Shown here piece after piece: positions 51,023 to 60,844 of a DNA stretch of 64,000 nt. The notes under the pieces were generated by a model, which was not told the DNA's origin, made no database searches, and saw only the letters and a program-made list of their open reading frames with translations. The stretch lies in NCBI GenBank assembly GCA_023453795.1, contig JAEXSP010000030.1, positions 1 to 64,000 on the forward strand, read 5' to 3'. Numbering within the stretch: the first letter of the stretch is position 1; every line of letters starts with the position of its first letter. Origin of the DNA: Bacillota bacterium (lineage in GTDB: Bacteria > Bacillota > Clostridia > Acetivibrionales > JAEXSP01). Position numbers and translations under genes: made by a program.

Positions 51023-54000
51023 ATGAAAATTTTCAAGAAAAAATCAATGCTATCCATCATCTCTAGACGGACAACCAGTATAATTTCAATTGCAGCAATG
51101 ATAACCACTTTGTTGCTTCCAGCTTCGACAGGGTATGCTGATACGACGATTCCTTATGGTGTTACAATCAATGTAACAGATTCTTCGAAACAGGATATTC
51201 CATCCTATGTTAACTCAGGCGGTACATATAATAAAATCCTTTCGCCTGCAGTCAGGCTCGCGGCTGATGGGAAAGCACATATTTCATTTAATTTTGGATC
51301 CCAAAAAGTGATACAAAGCAAATACAGCTTTGAAAAGGCAGATAATATAAACACTTTACCTGCTTTTCCATCAGACGAGAATATGTGTGACCTTATACTT
51401 CCTGAACCCAATTCATATGAAGAATATAAATCTGACCTTGGAGATAATGGATATTTAACTGTCACACACTATCAATACGTAGGTAAGCAAGGCCAGGATG
51501 GAATGACCAGAGAAAAAAGCTTCGGTACAGCTGTAGGCGAAACATTACGGCAAAAGGCTGTTACAGGTACAGATATTTATGAAACAGACGCTTCTTCTGC
51601 TTTTCTTCTAGATACTGCTAATGGTAATACGGTGTACAACACAAATAAGACCACTGTTTTTAAATACCCTTTGTATGATGGTAATGGAAAAATAACACAC
51701 TACATGAAGAATGCCGGAATGAAGGCTCTAAAGCTGTGGGGATATTTTAAGGCACCAAAAAGTGGAAGTTATCTTTTTGGGGCATATGCAGATGACGGAG
51801 CATATGGTTATATCACTATTGATAATAAAGATGTAATTTTCGCAAATGACTGGAGAGTTGCAGAACCTCAGTTTAGAGCTACCCCTACGGGATTCACAAG
51901 TAACACTGAAATTAATAAGACAACGCACTATAAAGGAGTTAATCTGACAGAAGGATGTTACTATCCGATTTATATGGAATGGTATGAAGGAAATAAAACA
52001 CAAGGTGCCTTTGTACCCCAATATATTTATAATCAAAAAGCTGATTATGACTTTGTTTTAGGCAGAGATGCGCCTGAGTTATTTGCGAGTAATGGCAAAG
52101 CGACAGCATATAGTAACAAATATACAATATCTTCCAATAACTTATATAACAGTCTTTCTAAGACAACTTCTTTATCAAATTCATATTTTGGAGATTTGTC
52201 AGGTTTAAGTTTTCCGTCAGAAGATGGAAGATATTATGTTGCAGTTAAATTTGTAACTGAAGATGGAAGGGTAACTAAAGGTTTATACGGGCCGTTTGAT
52301 ATTGATAATACAAAGCCTGTCTTAAACAATTTAAGCGTAATTTCCAGTAATTCAAACAATAAACTGGCTAAAGCAGGTGATAATCTTACAATTAGCTTTA
52401 AAGCGTCAGAAAAGCTGAAATCTGATCCTATGCTGAAGATAAACAATAACATATTTGATATTACATGGACTAAGGACACAAATAACAATTATACTTCTAC
52501 GATTAATACATTAACCCTAAGGACAATGGCTGAAAAATATTTATATAAGATTCCAGAGGGTCCTATCGATATCATCTTATATAATTATTCAGATTTATCA
52601 GGAAATGTCGGTGACTCGGTTGAAGATAAATCAGTAACATACGATACTGTATCACCGAATGTAAGTCTGTCATACTCACAAGGTACTGCAATAGTAGGTA
52701 CAGAAGTAATTACTGCCACATATACCGAACCGTTGAAGGATGGACAAGTACCGAGGATATCAATTAATCAGCCGGGAACTATTGATATTTCCAATGTGAA
52801 TATGACTATGGGCGCAAATAGAGGAATCTGGACATATGATTATACTGTACATAAAGAGGTAAATGACGGTACATATAAAGATGGTTTTGCAACGGTATCA
52901 CTTTCAGAGACCAGTGATTCTGCAGGAAATATTTCAAACCCTCCGACAAATAACCAGTTTGAAATATTTACCAATAAGACCATTGCAGTATGTTCTTATT
53001 CAAAGAACCCAATATGTGCTTCAAATCCAAGTGACCAGAGTACATATGAAGAAATTACGGTTACATATACAAAGCAACTTCAGACAGGGCAGATACCTTT
53101 GATATCTATTAACCAACAAGGTTCGATTGACATTTCTAATCAAAAAATGACAATGGGGGCTGATAGTAGTATCTGGACATACTTATATAGGGTTAATAAG
53201 GCTGATGGTTTAAATTACAAAGATGGTGATGCAACAGTCAGTTTATCTCAAGTCATAGATACTAATGGTAAGTACGTAGTTGATATTAGTAATGATACAT
53301 TTAAAATAGATACTGTACCGCCTACAGTTAAAATTATATATCAGCCTACTTATACTTACAGCCCAGGAGCAGATTTCAGGGCTGGTGATGTTATAATCAA
53401 GGCAGAGTACAATGAATCGGTAAATGATACTCAGACTCCGATGATATCAATTGATCAACCGGGCTCTGTAGATGTATCTGGTGCTGTAATGACACCGGAT
53501 AGTATAGATAGAAAGGTATGGAAGTATGTCTATGAAGTTCACAGTCAAGATGGTTCACACTATATAGACGGAACAGCATCTGTCAAACTTTCGGGGGTAA
53601 AGGATCAGGCAGGAAATCTATCGGATCCTCCTACAAATGCAAGCTTTGGTATTGACACGACAGCTCCGGTATTTAATAGTACAACGAAAGAAATATACAC
53701 AAATGGCAGGGTATCCGGATATGATGTGGAATTGACTTATTCGGATCCTAATCCTTCAGTACCACCAAAAAATGATACAGTAATTACACTTTCTGATAAA
53801 AGTGGATTGGAGCTAAACACGACTAACAAAGCAAAGGGATCGCTGGAAAATCCTTCGGGATTAGACAATGTAAAAAGAACTATAAGGGTAAGTAGCGTTG
53901 CAGGAGTTGGGAATCTTACTATAATAATTAAAAGTGGATCAGCTCATGATAATGCAGGAAATCAGGCTGTTTCAGGTGAAGTAAATCTTACAGCAGATAA

Positions 54001-54562
54001 TTATGTAAAATCTGTAAATTTCAATTATGATCCTTATTTAAGGGTTGGTTGTACTATGACATTATCAGCAATTCTTAATGAAGGTGCAATCTCGGATGTT
54101 AATTTTACATCTAGTGATACTAATAAAGCTTACTTTGAACCTGGTAATGTGTTAAAAGGAAAAAATAGAGGACCTGTAATTATTGAAGCAAGGTGTGTAG
54201 AAATGGATCGATATGGAAATGATGTTACGACACGAGGAGCTATTACGGTAATTGATCCAAAGATTACAATAGATCCTGTGGAGGTTAAGAAAAATGCACT
54301 TGTGTGGGATAAGGTGAAGCTGCCGAAGCCTGTAATTAAAGAAGTTGACATATCCAAAGTCAATACTTCTCAATGGGAAGTGGAAAAACCAGATGCAGGT
54401 TATATAAGGATTGAGAGCGGTGAAGCATACTTTATACCGACTAAAGCGATTAATAACCGGATAAGATATGTAGTTAAAGCTACGGCATTGGATGGAAAGT
54501 CCGAAAGTAATGATTCCGGTTATTATCCTATTACAGTCACAAGAAAAATAAATATCGGATAA
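51023..54562 (+). CDS. Large secreted PA14/Ig-repeat surface protein (adhesin-like)
   Basis: A 1179-residue exported protein. The signal peptide spans about 1-39 (ending GYA|DT). A PA14 domain (about 235-345) has LWGYFKAPKSGSYLFGAYAD and the strand GYITIDNKDVIF. An Ig-like segment (about 430-545) follows, then three homologous repeats of about 90-105 residues (about 555-860). Each repeat contains (P)xISINQPGxxDxSxxxMT...WTYxYxVxK...YxDGxATVSLS. Further Ig-like/BIg2-like modules reach the C-terminus. No LPXTG, SLH, dockerin or CBM signature was found, so the means of anchoring is unknown. PA14 domains often bind carbohydrate. Its own promoter separates it from the pilus operon, but proximity hints at a surface adhesion role. 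Confidence 0.85.
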   Translation: MKIFKKKSMLSIISRRTTSIISIAAMITTLLLPASTGYADTTIPYGVTINVTDSSKQDIPSYVNSGGTYNKILSPAVRLAADGKAHISFNFGSQKVIQSKYSFEKADNINTLPAFPSDENMCDLILPEPNSYEEYKSDLGDNGYLTVTHYQYVGKQGQDGMTREKSFGTAVGETLRQKAVTGTDIYETDASSAFLLDTANGNTVYNTNKTTVFKYPLYDGNGKITHYMKNAGMKALKLWGYFKAPKSGSYLFGAYADDGAYGYITIDNKDVIFANDWRVAEPQFRATPTGFTSNTEINKTTHYKGVNLTEGCYYPIYMEWYEGNKTQGAFVPQYIYNQKADYDFVLGRDAPELFASNGKATAYSNKYTISSNNLYNSLSKTTSLSNSYFGDLSGLSFPSEDGRYYVAVKFVTEDGRVTKGLYGPFDIDNTKPVLNNLSVISSNSNNKLAKAGDNLTISFKASEKLKSDPMLKINNNIFDITWTKDTNNNYTSTINTLTLRTMAEKYLYKIPEGPIDIILYNYSDLSGNVGDSVEDKSVTYDTVSPNVSLSYSQGTAIVGTEVITATYTEPLKDGQVPRISINQPGTIDISNVNMTMGANRGIWTYDYTVHKEVNDGTYKDGFATVSLSETSDSAGNISNPPTNNQFEIFTNKTIAVCSYSKNPICASNPSDQSTYEEITVTYTKQLQTGQIPLISINQQGSIDISNQKMTMGADSSIWTYLYRVNKADGLNYKDGDATVSLSQVIDTNGKYVVDISNDTFKIDTVPPTVKIIYQPTYTYSPGADFRAGDVIIKAEYNESVNDTQTPMISIDQPGSVDVSGAVMTPDSIDRKVWKYVYEVHSQDGSHYIDGTASVKLSGVKDQAGNLSDPPTNASFGIDTTAPVFNSTTKEIYTNGRVSGYDVELTYSDPNPSVPPKNDTVITLSDKSGLELNTTNKAKGSLENPSGLDNVKRTIRVSSVAGVGNLTIIIKSGSAHDNAGNQAVSGEVNLTADNYVKSVNFNYDPYLRVGCTMTLSAILNEGAISDVNFTSSDTNKAYFEPGNVLKGKNRGPVIIEARCVEMDRYGNDVTTRGAITVIDPKITIDPVEVKKNALVWDKVKLPKPVIKEVDISKVNTSQWEVEKPDAGYIRIESGEAYFIPTKAINNRIRYVVKATALDGKSESNDSGYYPITVTRKINIG

Positions 54563-54576
54563 CAAAATGAAAGGAT

Positions 54577-54608
54577 TAAAAACCGTCAGCTGCTGCTGGC
54601 GGTTTTTC
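54577..54608. terminator. Terminator, probably bidirectional
   Basis: AACCGTCAGC (54581-54590) pairs with GCTGGCGGTT (54595-54604) with one G-T and a TGCT loop. TTTTTC follows on plus and A5 precedes it, serving the adhesin gene and possibly the convergent regulator. Confidence 0.85.
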
Positions 54609-54717
54609 TGTTGTGTCAGAGGAAGACAAAACTTTATTTTAAACATTAAATCTAATAAGGAGAATAACGATTTAGGGATAAGAATTTGGAAGTGTAAAAT
54701 ACTTTCGGATTCTAAAT

Positions 54718-56220
54718 CTATAATATATGAATACTTTTGTTCGCCCCCGAATTTGCCATCATTGCGTCAATGATACCGCATAACCTGATAAGCCCCTGTT
54801 CTATCTGACTTTCAGATACTGCTGCAAAGCTGATCCTCATACAATTGTTTTTTTGCGAGGAACTGTTGCTGAAAAAGATCCTTCCCGGTGCAAATACTAT
54901 GTTTTCTGCAGCGGCTTTTGTCAGTAATGTATTAACCGATATCGAATATGGCAGCTTAAGCCAAAGATTGAGGCCGCCTCCGGGTCTGGAAAAGAATACG
55001 CTCTCATTCAGATGCTTTTCCAATGTTTGAATTGATTTATAATAGCGTGAAGAATATATATTGTACATTAAATCAAAATGCTTGTCCCACAGGCCTTTTC
55101 GGATATAAAGGTCAAAAGCCCTTTGTATCAGCCCTGAGGTGGAAATGTCAGTAGTATGCTTTGCTTCAAGCATAGTGCTCATTATATTGTCAGGTACTAT
55201 CATAAAGCCCAGTCTCAAGCCTGGCATGAAGATTTTAGAGAAACTCTTGATAAAAATTACTCTTTGGTTTGAATCGATAGATTTAAGAGGTCTAATCTTT
55301 AAATTGTCAAAATTCAGATCGCTAACGTAATCGTCCTCTATGATGTATGCATTATATTTTGACGCAAGCTTCACAAGCTCTCTTCTCTTATCATCTGAAT
55401 AGGAACAGCCTGTGGGGTTCTGAAAGCTTGGTATGGTATAAATGAACTTGGGTTTATATTTCTTTAGATTATATTCCATAACGTTCATGCTGGGGCCGTC
55501 ATGAGACATGTCAATATCAATGATTTCAGCACCCCTTGACTTAAATACGGCTATGGCACCCGTATAAGTTGGGCTTTCAGTTATTACATAGTCTCCTTCC
55601 TTCAGCAATGCCTTGGAAATGATATCGATTCCCTGCTGAGCGCCTGATATAATCTGTATGTTTTCAGGCGTGCATGATATATGAGTGTTTTTAAGAATTG
55701 TGGATACTGATTCTCTCAAAGGTAAAAAGCCATGACTTTCCTGATAGTCAAAGGCGTTCCCCTTGTCACGATCCAGGACTTCATTGAGAACCGTTTTAAA
55801 GTCCTCAACAGGGAAAAGATCAGGAGTGGGTGATGCACTGGCAAAGTTTATTGTGTCTTCTTTTATTTGTATTTGACCGTTGTTGGTTAGCAGAAAATAA
55901 TCCTGCTGATACAATTCATCAAGTATTATGTTATTATCCTGGTTTATGTTGTTGCTTTTCCGTAACTGTATATTTGACACATAAGTTCCGCTTCCGGGCT
56001 TTGAATATATTAATCCTTCTGTTTCAAGGCGCTTAAAAGCGGAAACAACTGTGATCTGGTTGACTACCAACAAAGCAGAAAGCTTCCGCACTGACGGCAG
56101 TTTAAATTCTGCTAAAAGTGTACTATCGGTTATTAGCTGTTTAAGCTGTTCATAAAGTTGAATGTACAAACTGATATTTGAGTCTTTTTCCAGGATTATT
56201 GTTTTAAATATTTCAATCAT
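54718..56220 (-). CDS. MocR-family GntR/aminotransferase-like regulator
   Basis: A 500-residue fusion: N-terminal GntR winged helix (about 10-78; LPSVRKLSALLVVNQITVVS, GLIYSKPGSGTYVS) and C-terminal fold-I aminotransferase domain (about 110-490) with ISGAQQGIDIISKALLKEGD, IPSFQNPTGCSYSDDKR, and the PLP-binding lysine in IKSFSKIFMPGLRLGFM. Proteins of this kind (PdxR, GabR, TauR) use pyridoxal phosphate as a sensor and often activate a divergent gene. The divergent neighbour here is a membrane glycosyltransferase 185 bases away, an unusual target, so the regulated gene may be elsewhere. No vitamin B6 synthesis gene is in the window. Confidence 0.93.
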   Translation of the reverse strand: MIEIFKTIILEKDSNISLYIQLYEQLKQLITDSTLLAEFKLPSVRKLSALLVVNQITVVSAFKRLETEGLIYSKPGSGTYVSNIQLRKSNNINQDNNIILDELYQQDYFLLTNNGQIQIKEDTINFASASPTPDLFPVEDFKTVLNEVLDRDKGNAFDYQESHGFLPLRESVSTILKNTHISCTPENIQIISGAQQGIDIISKALLKEGDYVITESPTYTGAIAVFKSRGAEIIDIDMSHDGPSMNVMEYNLKKYKPKFIYTIPSFQNPTGCSYSDDKRRELVKLASKYNAYIIEDDYVSDLNFDNLKIRPLKSIDSNQRVIFIKSFSKIFMPGLRLGFMIVPDNIMSTMLEAKHTTDISTSGLIQRAFDLYIRKGLWDKHFDLMYNIYSSRYYKSIQTLEKHLNESVFFSRPGGGLNLWLKLPYSISVNTLLTKAAAENIVFAPGRIFFSNSSSQKNNCMRISFAAVSESQIEQGLIRLCGIIDAMMANSGANKSIHIL

Positions 56221-56405
56221 AGCATCCTCTACATATAATAAGCTTATGCTAATTCTAGCAGATTCGTAACTTCACGTAAATATTAATAAATTTGAATATA
56301 TAAGAATGAAGTGTTACAAAACACTAGTTGTAAACTGTTAATTTTAGTATTTTAGTGTTATAATTTTGTTGAAAGCAGGAATTATAGATAAATGGGAGGA
56401 TTGCT

Positions 56406-57680
56406 TTGGAACCACAGAAAAGAAAGAAAATAATCTACATACTGTTAATATCAATAATAATGCTTGCATTTTTGCTGCGCGGAGCCTTTTTCATTAAAAA
56501 TCTTCATAATTTCAACATATCAGGAGACGCACGAAACTATCATTTAATGTCTCGACAGCTTGTTGATAAGGGGATATTCGGGTACTGGTACGAAGGGAAC
56601 CCGCATGGAGGAAAAGCGGGAGTGTCAAATGCAAGAGTAACTCCGGGATACCCTTTTTTCCTTGGCGGAATATATTATATATTTCATGATCAATACCTTT
56701 CTATAACAGTTGCACGTTTGATGCAGGTCATTATCGGGGCTTTAACGCCATTACTTGCATTCATGTTTGTAAGAAGATTGTTCAAACGCAATTTAGCCGG
56801 CTTGATTGCTGCATTCTTTACAGCTGTTTATCCTTCGTACATTCTTTCTCCGATTTACCTTCTAACGGAAGTGCTGGCTTTGGCAACAATGCTTGCGTAT
56901 TTCTACCTTACGCTCATAGGCCTTCAGAAGAAAAAAGCTTATCTTAACATTCTTGCCGGTGCCATGTTTGCAGTTCACATTCTAATACGTCCTGCAATGC
57001 TGCCTCTGTTTGTGGTTCCATATATATATGCTTTCATAATATGGGATAAGGAACATAAAAACCAGGTTTTCAAATATTTCTTCCAAGCTGCAGGCGCTTT
57101 CGTAGTTCTGATGATTCCCTGGTGGGTGAGAAATTACCTGGTGCTGGGATCTTTTATTCTGACAGCCAATGCTTCAGGAAATCCTCTTCTTGGCGGTACA
57201 TACCCTTATATGAAAGACTTGATGAAGGATGTGCCGGAAAAGATAAAAGGCCTGTCAAATCCGCAGGCTGATTTCGCAAAAGAAAGAATAATAAAGGGCT
57301 TTACGACAGAACCTCTTTTGTATTTCAAATGGTATACAATAGGCAAGACTGAATACATGTTTGATAAGCCATGGCTTTATTATGCTCTTCCTCAGATAAG
57401 GCTGTTTAATTTGCTTATACTTCAAGCAGCATCAATGACAATCCACTACTTCCTATTAATTGTCGGTGTGGCCGGAGTTATTATAAATTCTATTTTCAGT
57501 AAAGTTTCCCGATTTGTAAATATTTATGCTATAATATTTTTGGGATTGTACCTGATTTTCATCCCAGATAACAGATATGCATATCAGCATATGTTTTTTC
57601 TCATAATGGCAGCTGCATATTTAGCTTGTTTATTATATGATTTTTTGAGAAAAAAGTTGGTTGTGAAAGTAACCGGATAA
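56406..57680 (+). CDS. GT-C family membrane glycosyltransferase (ArnT/PMT-like)
   Basis: A 424-residue polytopic protein with about ten helices. The first extracytoplasmic loop carries the acidic motif NISGDARNYHLMSRQLVDKG near residue 37, typical of the dolichyl-phosphate-mannose mannosyltransferase/ArnT superfamily (GT39/GT83), which use a polyprenyl-phosphate sugar donor on the outer face of the membrane. The start is TTG at 56406, six bases after GGGAGGA. The stop abuts the ATG region of a GT2 gene, so the two form an operon. The acceptor may be surface polysaccharide or a secreted glycoprotein. Confidence 0.85.
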   Translation: MEPQKRKKIIYILLISIIMLAFLLRGAFFIKNLHNFNISGDARNYHLMSRQLVDKGIFGYWYEGNPHGGKAGVSNARVTPGYPFFLGGIYYIFHDQYLSITVARLMQVIIGALTPLLAFMFVRRLFKRNLAGLIAAFFTAVYPSYILSPIYLLTEVLALATMLAYFYLTLIGLQKKKAYLNILAGAMFAVHILIRPAMLPLFVVPYIYAFIIWDKEHKNQVFKYFFQAAGAFVVLMIPWWVRNYLVLGSFILTANASGNPLLGGTYPYMKDLMKDVPEKIKGLSNPQADFAKERIIKGFTTEPLLYFKWYTIGKTEYMFDKPWLYYALPQIRLFNLLILQAASMTIHYFLLIVGVAGVIINSIFSKVSRFVNIYAIIFLGLYLIFIPDNRYAYQHMFFLIMAAAYLACLLYDFLRKKLVVKVTG

Positions 57681-57692
57681 ATGGGGGCAAAA

Positions 57693-58403
57693 ATGAAAGT
57701 ATTGATTATAATTCCAGCTTATAATGAAGAGAAAAACCTCCCCAAGCTCCTTTCGGATATTAAGGAAAATTGTCCTTATTATGATGTAGTCGTTGTCAAT
57801 GACTGCTCGACTGACAGGACTAAGGAACTCTGTAATCGTTATGATTCTGATGTGCTTGATCTTCCCATAAATCTTGGAATAGGCGGTGCAGTACAGACCG
57901 GCTACAGGTATGCTCTTTATAATAATTATGATGCTGCAGTTCAGGTAGATGGCGACGGACAACATAATACAAAGTATATTATCAACCTGATAGAAAAGCT
58001 TGACGAAGGATTCAACCTATGCATCGGATCACGTTTCATAGTTAAGCAGGGTTTTCAGTCTACTGCAACAAGAAGAGCAGGAATAAAATTTTTCTCGATA
58101 CTGATAAACTTGGTAACCGGACAAGCTGTAACAGATCCAACGTCAGGCTTTAGAGCCTGCGATAAAAAAATGATAGAGTATTTTGCCAGGGAATATCCCA
58201 GGGATTACCCGGAGCCTGAGACGATAGTTCTTGCCAGAAGAAACGGCTTTAAGGTATGTGAAACGGCAGTAATAATGGCAGAGAGGGAGCAGGGCAAATC
58301 TTCAATAACAAAAGTTAAATCGATATATTACATGATAAAAGTTACAATGGCAATTTTGATTGCCTCATTGTCAAAAGGAAGCGGGGGAAAAGCAGATGAA
58401 TAA
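57693..58403 (+). CDS. Family 2 glycosyltransferase (polyprenyl-phosphate sugar synthase-like)
   Basis: A 236-residue GT-A enzyme: VLIIIPAYNEEKNLPKLL, VVVNDCSTDRTKELC, VDGDGQHN (metal-binding DxD region) and DPTSGFRACDKKM. The sequence resembles DPM1-type synthases that transfer a sugar from a nucleotide donor to polyprenyl phosphate, but it lacks membrane helices beyond a weak C-terminal segment. It could make the donor for the GT-C enzyme encoded just upstream. ATG 57693 after GGGGGC is preferred to the ATG at 57681. The 3' end overlaps the DUF2304 gene by eight bases. Confidence 0.9.
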   Translation: MKVLIIIPAYNEEKNLPKLLSDIKENCPYYDVVVVNDCSTDRTKELCNRYDSDVLDLPINLGIGGAVQTGYRYALYNNYDAAVQVDGDGQHNTKYIINLIEKLDEGFNLCIGSRFIVKQGFQSTATRRAGIKFFSILINLVTGQAVTDPTSGFRACDKKMIEYFAREYPRDYPEPETIVLARRNGFKVCETAVIMAEREQGKSSITKVKSIYYMIKVTMAILIASLSKGSGGKADE

Positions 58404-58746
58404 TGTATTGCATATAATTCTGATAATAGCCTCAATACTTTTTTTTGCATTTATTGTTAACATGGTTCGAAGCAAAAGAATGGAGTTGAAATATGCTCTT
58501 ACATGGATTCTGACAAGTACAAGCTTCGTATTGCTGTCGATATTTCCCGGGATTCTAGATGTCATATCGGAAATCCTTCACGTAAAAGAACCAGTAAACG
58601 CCATATTTCTTTCGGTCATATTCCTGCTGCTGGTAATAGTCTTTACTTTGACGCTTGCACTATCAAGAAATTCCAGGAGGGTAAAGGTATTAAGTCAGGA
58701 AATAGCGATTATTAAGTTGAAAATGGAGAATGAGAAAGAAAGCTAG
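58396..58746 (+). CDS. DUF2304 membrane protein
   Basis: A 116-residue protein with three hydrophobic helices (VLHIILIIASILFFAFIVNM; LTWILTSTSFVLLSIFP; NAIFLSVIFLLLVIVFTLTL) and the DUF2304 core MVRSKRMELKYALTWIL, ending in a charged coiled tail. DUF2304 genes commonly sit directly after GT2 genes of the DPM1 type, as here, and may assist their membrane association. ATG 58396 with GCGGGGG upstream is preferred to the in-frame start at 58360, which lies inside the GT2 gene. Confidence 0.88.
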   Translation: MNNVLHIILIIASILFFAFIVNMVRSKRMELKYALTWILTSTSFVLLSIFPGILDVISEILHVKEPVNAIFLSVIFLLLVIVFTLTLALSRNSRRVKVLSQEIAIIKLKMENEKES

Positions 58747-58773
58747 AAATTAATTATTTTATCTCCCATGTAA

Positions 58774-58801
58774 AATAGCCCTACTGAAAAGTAGAGCTAT
58801 T
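58774..58801 (+). terminator. Hairpin after the DUF2304 gene
   Basis: AATAGC-C-CTACT / AGTAG-A-GCTATT with a GAAA loop. The following T-stretch is weak (ATTTG), so its efficiency is uncertain. Confidence 0.6.
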
Positions 58802-58885
58802 ATTTGAACCCTAGTCTTTTATTAACCGCTTTCTAGGTTGCGGAAATTATTTGAACCTATGCCTTTTATTTATGTCGTTATTTTT

Positions 58886-58918
58886 ACCACCACAAACCAA
58901 CCACTAACCACCAACCAA
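58886..58918 (-). repeat. G-rich repeat after the O-antigen-ligase-like gene
   Basis: On minus, right after the stop codon, GG doublets recur seven or eight times (GGTTGGTGGTTAGTGGTTGG then TTTGTGGTGG). Such spacing could form a two-tier G-quadruplex in RNA. Confidence 0.6.
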
Positions 58919-60316
58919 TCATTCTTTAGTCCCGAAAAGGCCTTGCCTTTCAGAATTCCAGAAGAACATCATAATAGCTGTCATAATCCAGAAATACACA
59001 GTTACAGCCGGAACCTCAAAGACATTTTCAGCAAAGGCATGAAAGAGAACACCGCATAGCCCGGCAAAAATTCCTTTTGCCAGATAACCGTAACGGCTCT
59101 TGCCCAGGTTAAGGATTGTACGAATGCTCCAAATTATGACATTATATATAAGCAGCAAAAACGCAGATAATCCAATAAAACCTGTCTCTACAACACATTT
59201 AATATAATAGTTATCCATGTATATGGTACCGGGCATTTTGTTATTTGCAGCAACGGCACCGCCAAAACGTCCGAAACCTACGCCAAACCAGGGGTTGTCT
59301 TCCAGCAGCAGCTTTAATCCTTTTTTCCACCGGAATATCCTGCCTCCCTTTGAACTGCTTATAAAATATTCGGGACTTAATAGATAAACTATCCTGTTTC
59401 TTACTGATGGAATAAATATTGCAACTGCGGAAGCTGCAACTATAAATACGATAGTAAAGGGAATAAAAAGCTTTTTGTTTAAGCTGAATACAAATATCAT
59501 TAATGCAAGAGCAAAAGCAATCCATGCGCTTCTTGTAAGTGTAAATACCAGACATGCGGTCATTATCAACGCTGTAATGCTAAAAATTATCTTTTTTATT
59601 AGTTTTCTTTCATAGAAAACCAGGGAAACACTGACAGGTATAAATAAGACCTGGAGGCTTGCAAGAGCGTTAGGATTTCCCATGATGGCAAAAGCCCTGG
59701 AGGATACACCCATTTCTGCTCTGTCAATCCATGTCAGCGGTACCGGCACATGAGTTACATACTGGTATATTCCGTGTAGCCCAAGAATTGTGCCGACAAG
59801 CACAAGTAAATACAATATTCGCTTTGCTCCTGTAGGGGTTCGCAGCAGCTGCATAATAACGAAGAACCAAAGCATGTATTCCACAACTGCTCTGAAGCCT
59901 TCAATACCTATTTGCATATTAGTAGAATTGAAAAGCAGCAGGAATAGGCTAATACCTATGAAGAATAAGAGCGGATACTCTATAGGTGTCCATTTATATG
60001 GCTTTTCCTTGCGATAGACAAACCATTTGTAAAACCACATACCTATACAAAGGATGATAAGAAGCTCATCCCAATGCCCTGCAATCGTTGCGCTCCCGAT
60101 GTAGTTTCTGAAAACATAGTCGATAAATACATATAATGCTGTTATATAAGTTACGGTTTCAAAATCAATGAGTATAATTAAAAGCATTACCAAACAGGCA
60201 GCCGCTGCAAAGGCAAGCTTAATGGAGACAAATGCACCAACGGCGCCTATTAATAAGCCAAAAAGAGCTATAATTAAATAAACCGATTTTTTCACAATAT
60301 CACATCTCATTCCCAT
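58919..60316 (-). CDS. O-antigen ligase/polymerase-like membrane protein
   Basis: A 465-residue protein with about 12 helices and a large extracytoplasmic loop. The segment GVGFGRFGGAVAANNKMPGT and the preceding KKGLKLLLEDNPWFG are typical of the Wzy/WaaL (O-antigen ligase, PF04932) fold. In Gram-positives such proteins polymerise or ligate polyprenyl-linked surface sugars outside the membrane. The first ATG at 60316 overlaps the upstream gene; a GTG seven codons later (60295) has a better ribosome site (GAGATGTGAT) and may be the true start. The gene is the last of the minus-strand cluster. Confidence 0.87.
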   Translation of the reverse strand: MGMRCDIVKKSVYLIIALFGLLIGAVGAFVSIKLAFAAAACLVMLLIILIDFETVTYITALYVFIDYVFRNYIGSATIAGHWDELLIILCIGMWFYKWFVYRKEKPYKWTPIEYPLLFFIGISLFLLLFNSTNMQIGIEGFRAVVEYMLWFFVIMQLLRTPTGAKRILYLLVLVGTILGLHGIYQYVTHVPVPLTWIDRAEMGVSSRAFAIMGNPNALASLQVLFIPVSVSLVFYERKLIKKIIFSITALIMTACLVFTLTRSAWIAFALALMIFVFSLNKKLFIPFTIVFIVAASAVAIFIPSVRNRIVYLLSPEYFISSSKGGRIFRWKKGLKLLLEDNPWFGVGFGRFGGAVAANNKMPGTIYMDNYYIKCVVETGFIGLSAFLLLIYNVIIWSIRTILNLGKSRYGYLAKGIFAGLCGVLFHAFAENVFEVPAVTVYFWIMTAIMMFFWNSERQGLFGTKE

Positions 60317-60834
60317 ATAAAATGGTATAGCTTGATGAAAAGGCTGTTTCTAACTGAAGCTTTCCATTTACCTGACATAATGCCGATAAAGGTACAAACG
60401 ATACACATTGCTAAAACACCTTCAAGCTTCAGAGTGCTCCAAGTGTTCCTGAAAGTATTCACAACAGAGTACCCGGCAGTTAATGAGAGCAAGGCAGTAA
60501 TCAAAACAGATGCTGTTCCGCCTGCTGCTTCTCTTTTAATATTGTTGAACAAGGCAACTATTAAGCTTGTCCTTATCTGTTTAGCAAAAAAATCATGAAT
60601 CCTGCCGACCAGTAAGTCCAAAAATCTCCCTATTGCAGAAAGCGCGCGATAGGTTAGTGTATATTGATATGAAGACTTTCTGTGAAGGTAATTGCTAAAA
60701 GCTTTATAGGTTATGCTGTTCTTACAGCAGGAGCCTATTGCGGTAAAAACTTTTTTTAGGATACTGTTGTTATAAATATTTCCTGCCCAGTTGGAGAGCC
60801 TATATACTATGCTTGCTTCATAAATGTAAATCAT
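60307..60834 (-). CDS. Membrane protein of unknown function in the polysaccharide cluster
   Basis: A 175-residue protein. The first about 100 residues are amphipathic and basic (SNWAGNIYNNSILKKVFTAI, YLHRKSSYQYTLTYRALSAI), followed by two hydrophobic spans near 108-124 (TASVLITALLSLTAGYS) and 137-155 (LEGVLAMCIVCTFIGIMSG). No motif is recognised. It overlaps the O-antigen-ligase-like gene by 10 bases and follows the DUF4330 gene by 10 bases, so all are in one operon. A helper of polysaccharide polymerisation or export is the simplest guess. Confidence 0.72.
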   Translation of the reverse strand: MIYIYEASIVYRLSNWAGNIYNNSILKKVFTAIGSCCKNSITYKAFSNYLHRKSSYQYTLTYRALSAIGRFLDLLVGRIHDFFAKQIRTSLIVALFNNIKREAAGGTASVLITALLSLTAGYSVVNTFRNTWSTLKLEGVLAMCIVCTFIGIMSGKWKASVRNSLFIKLYHFIWE

Positions 60835-60844
60835 ACAAGCCCTC

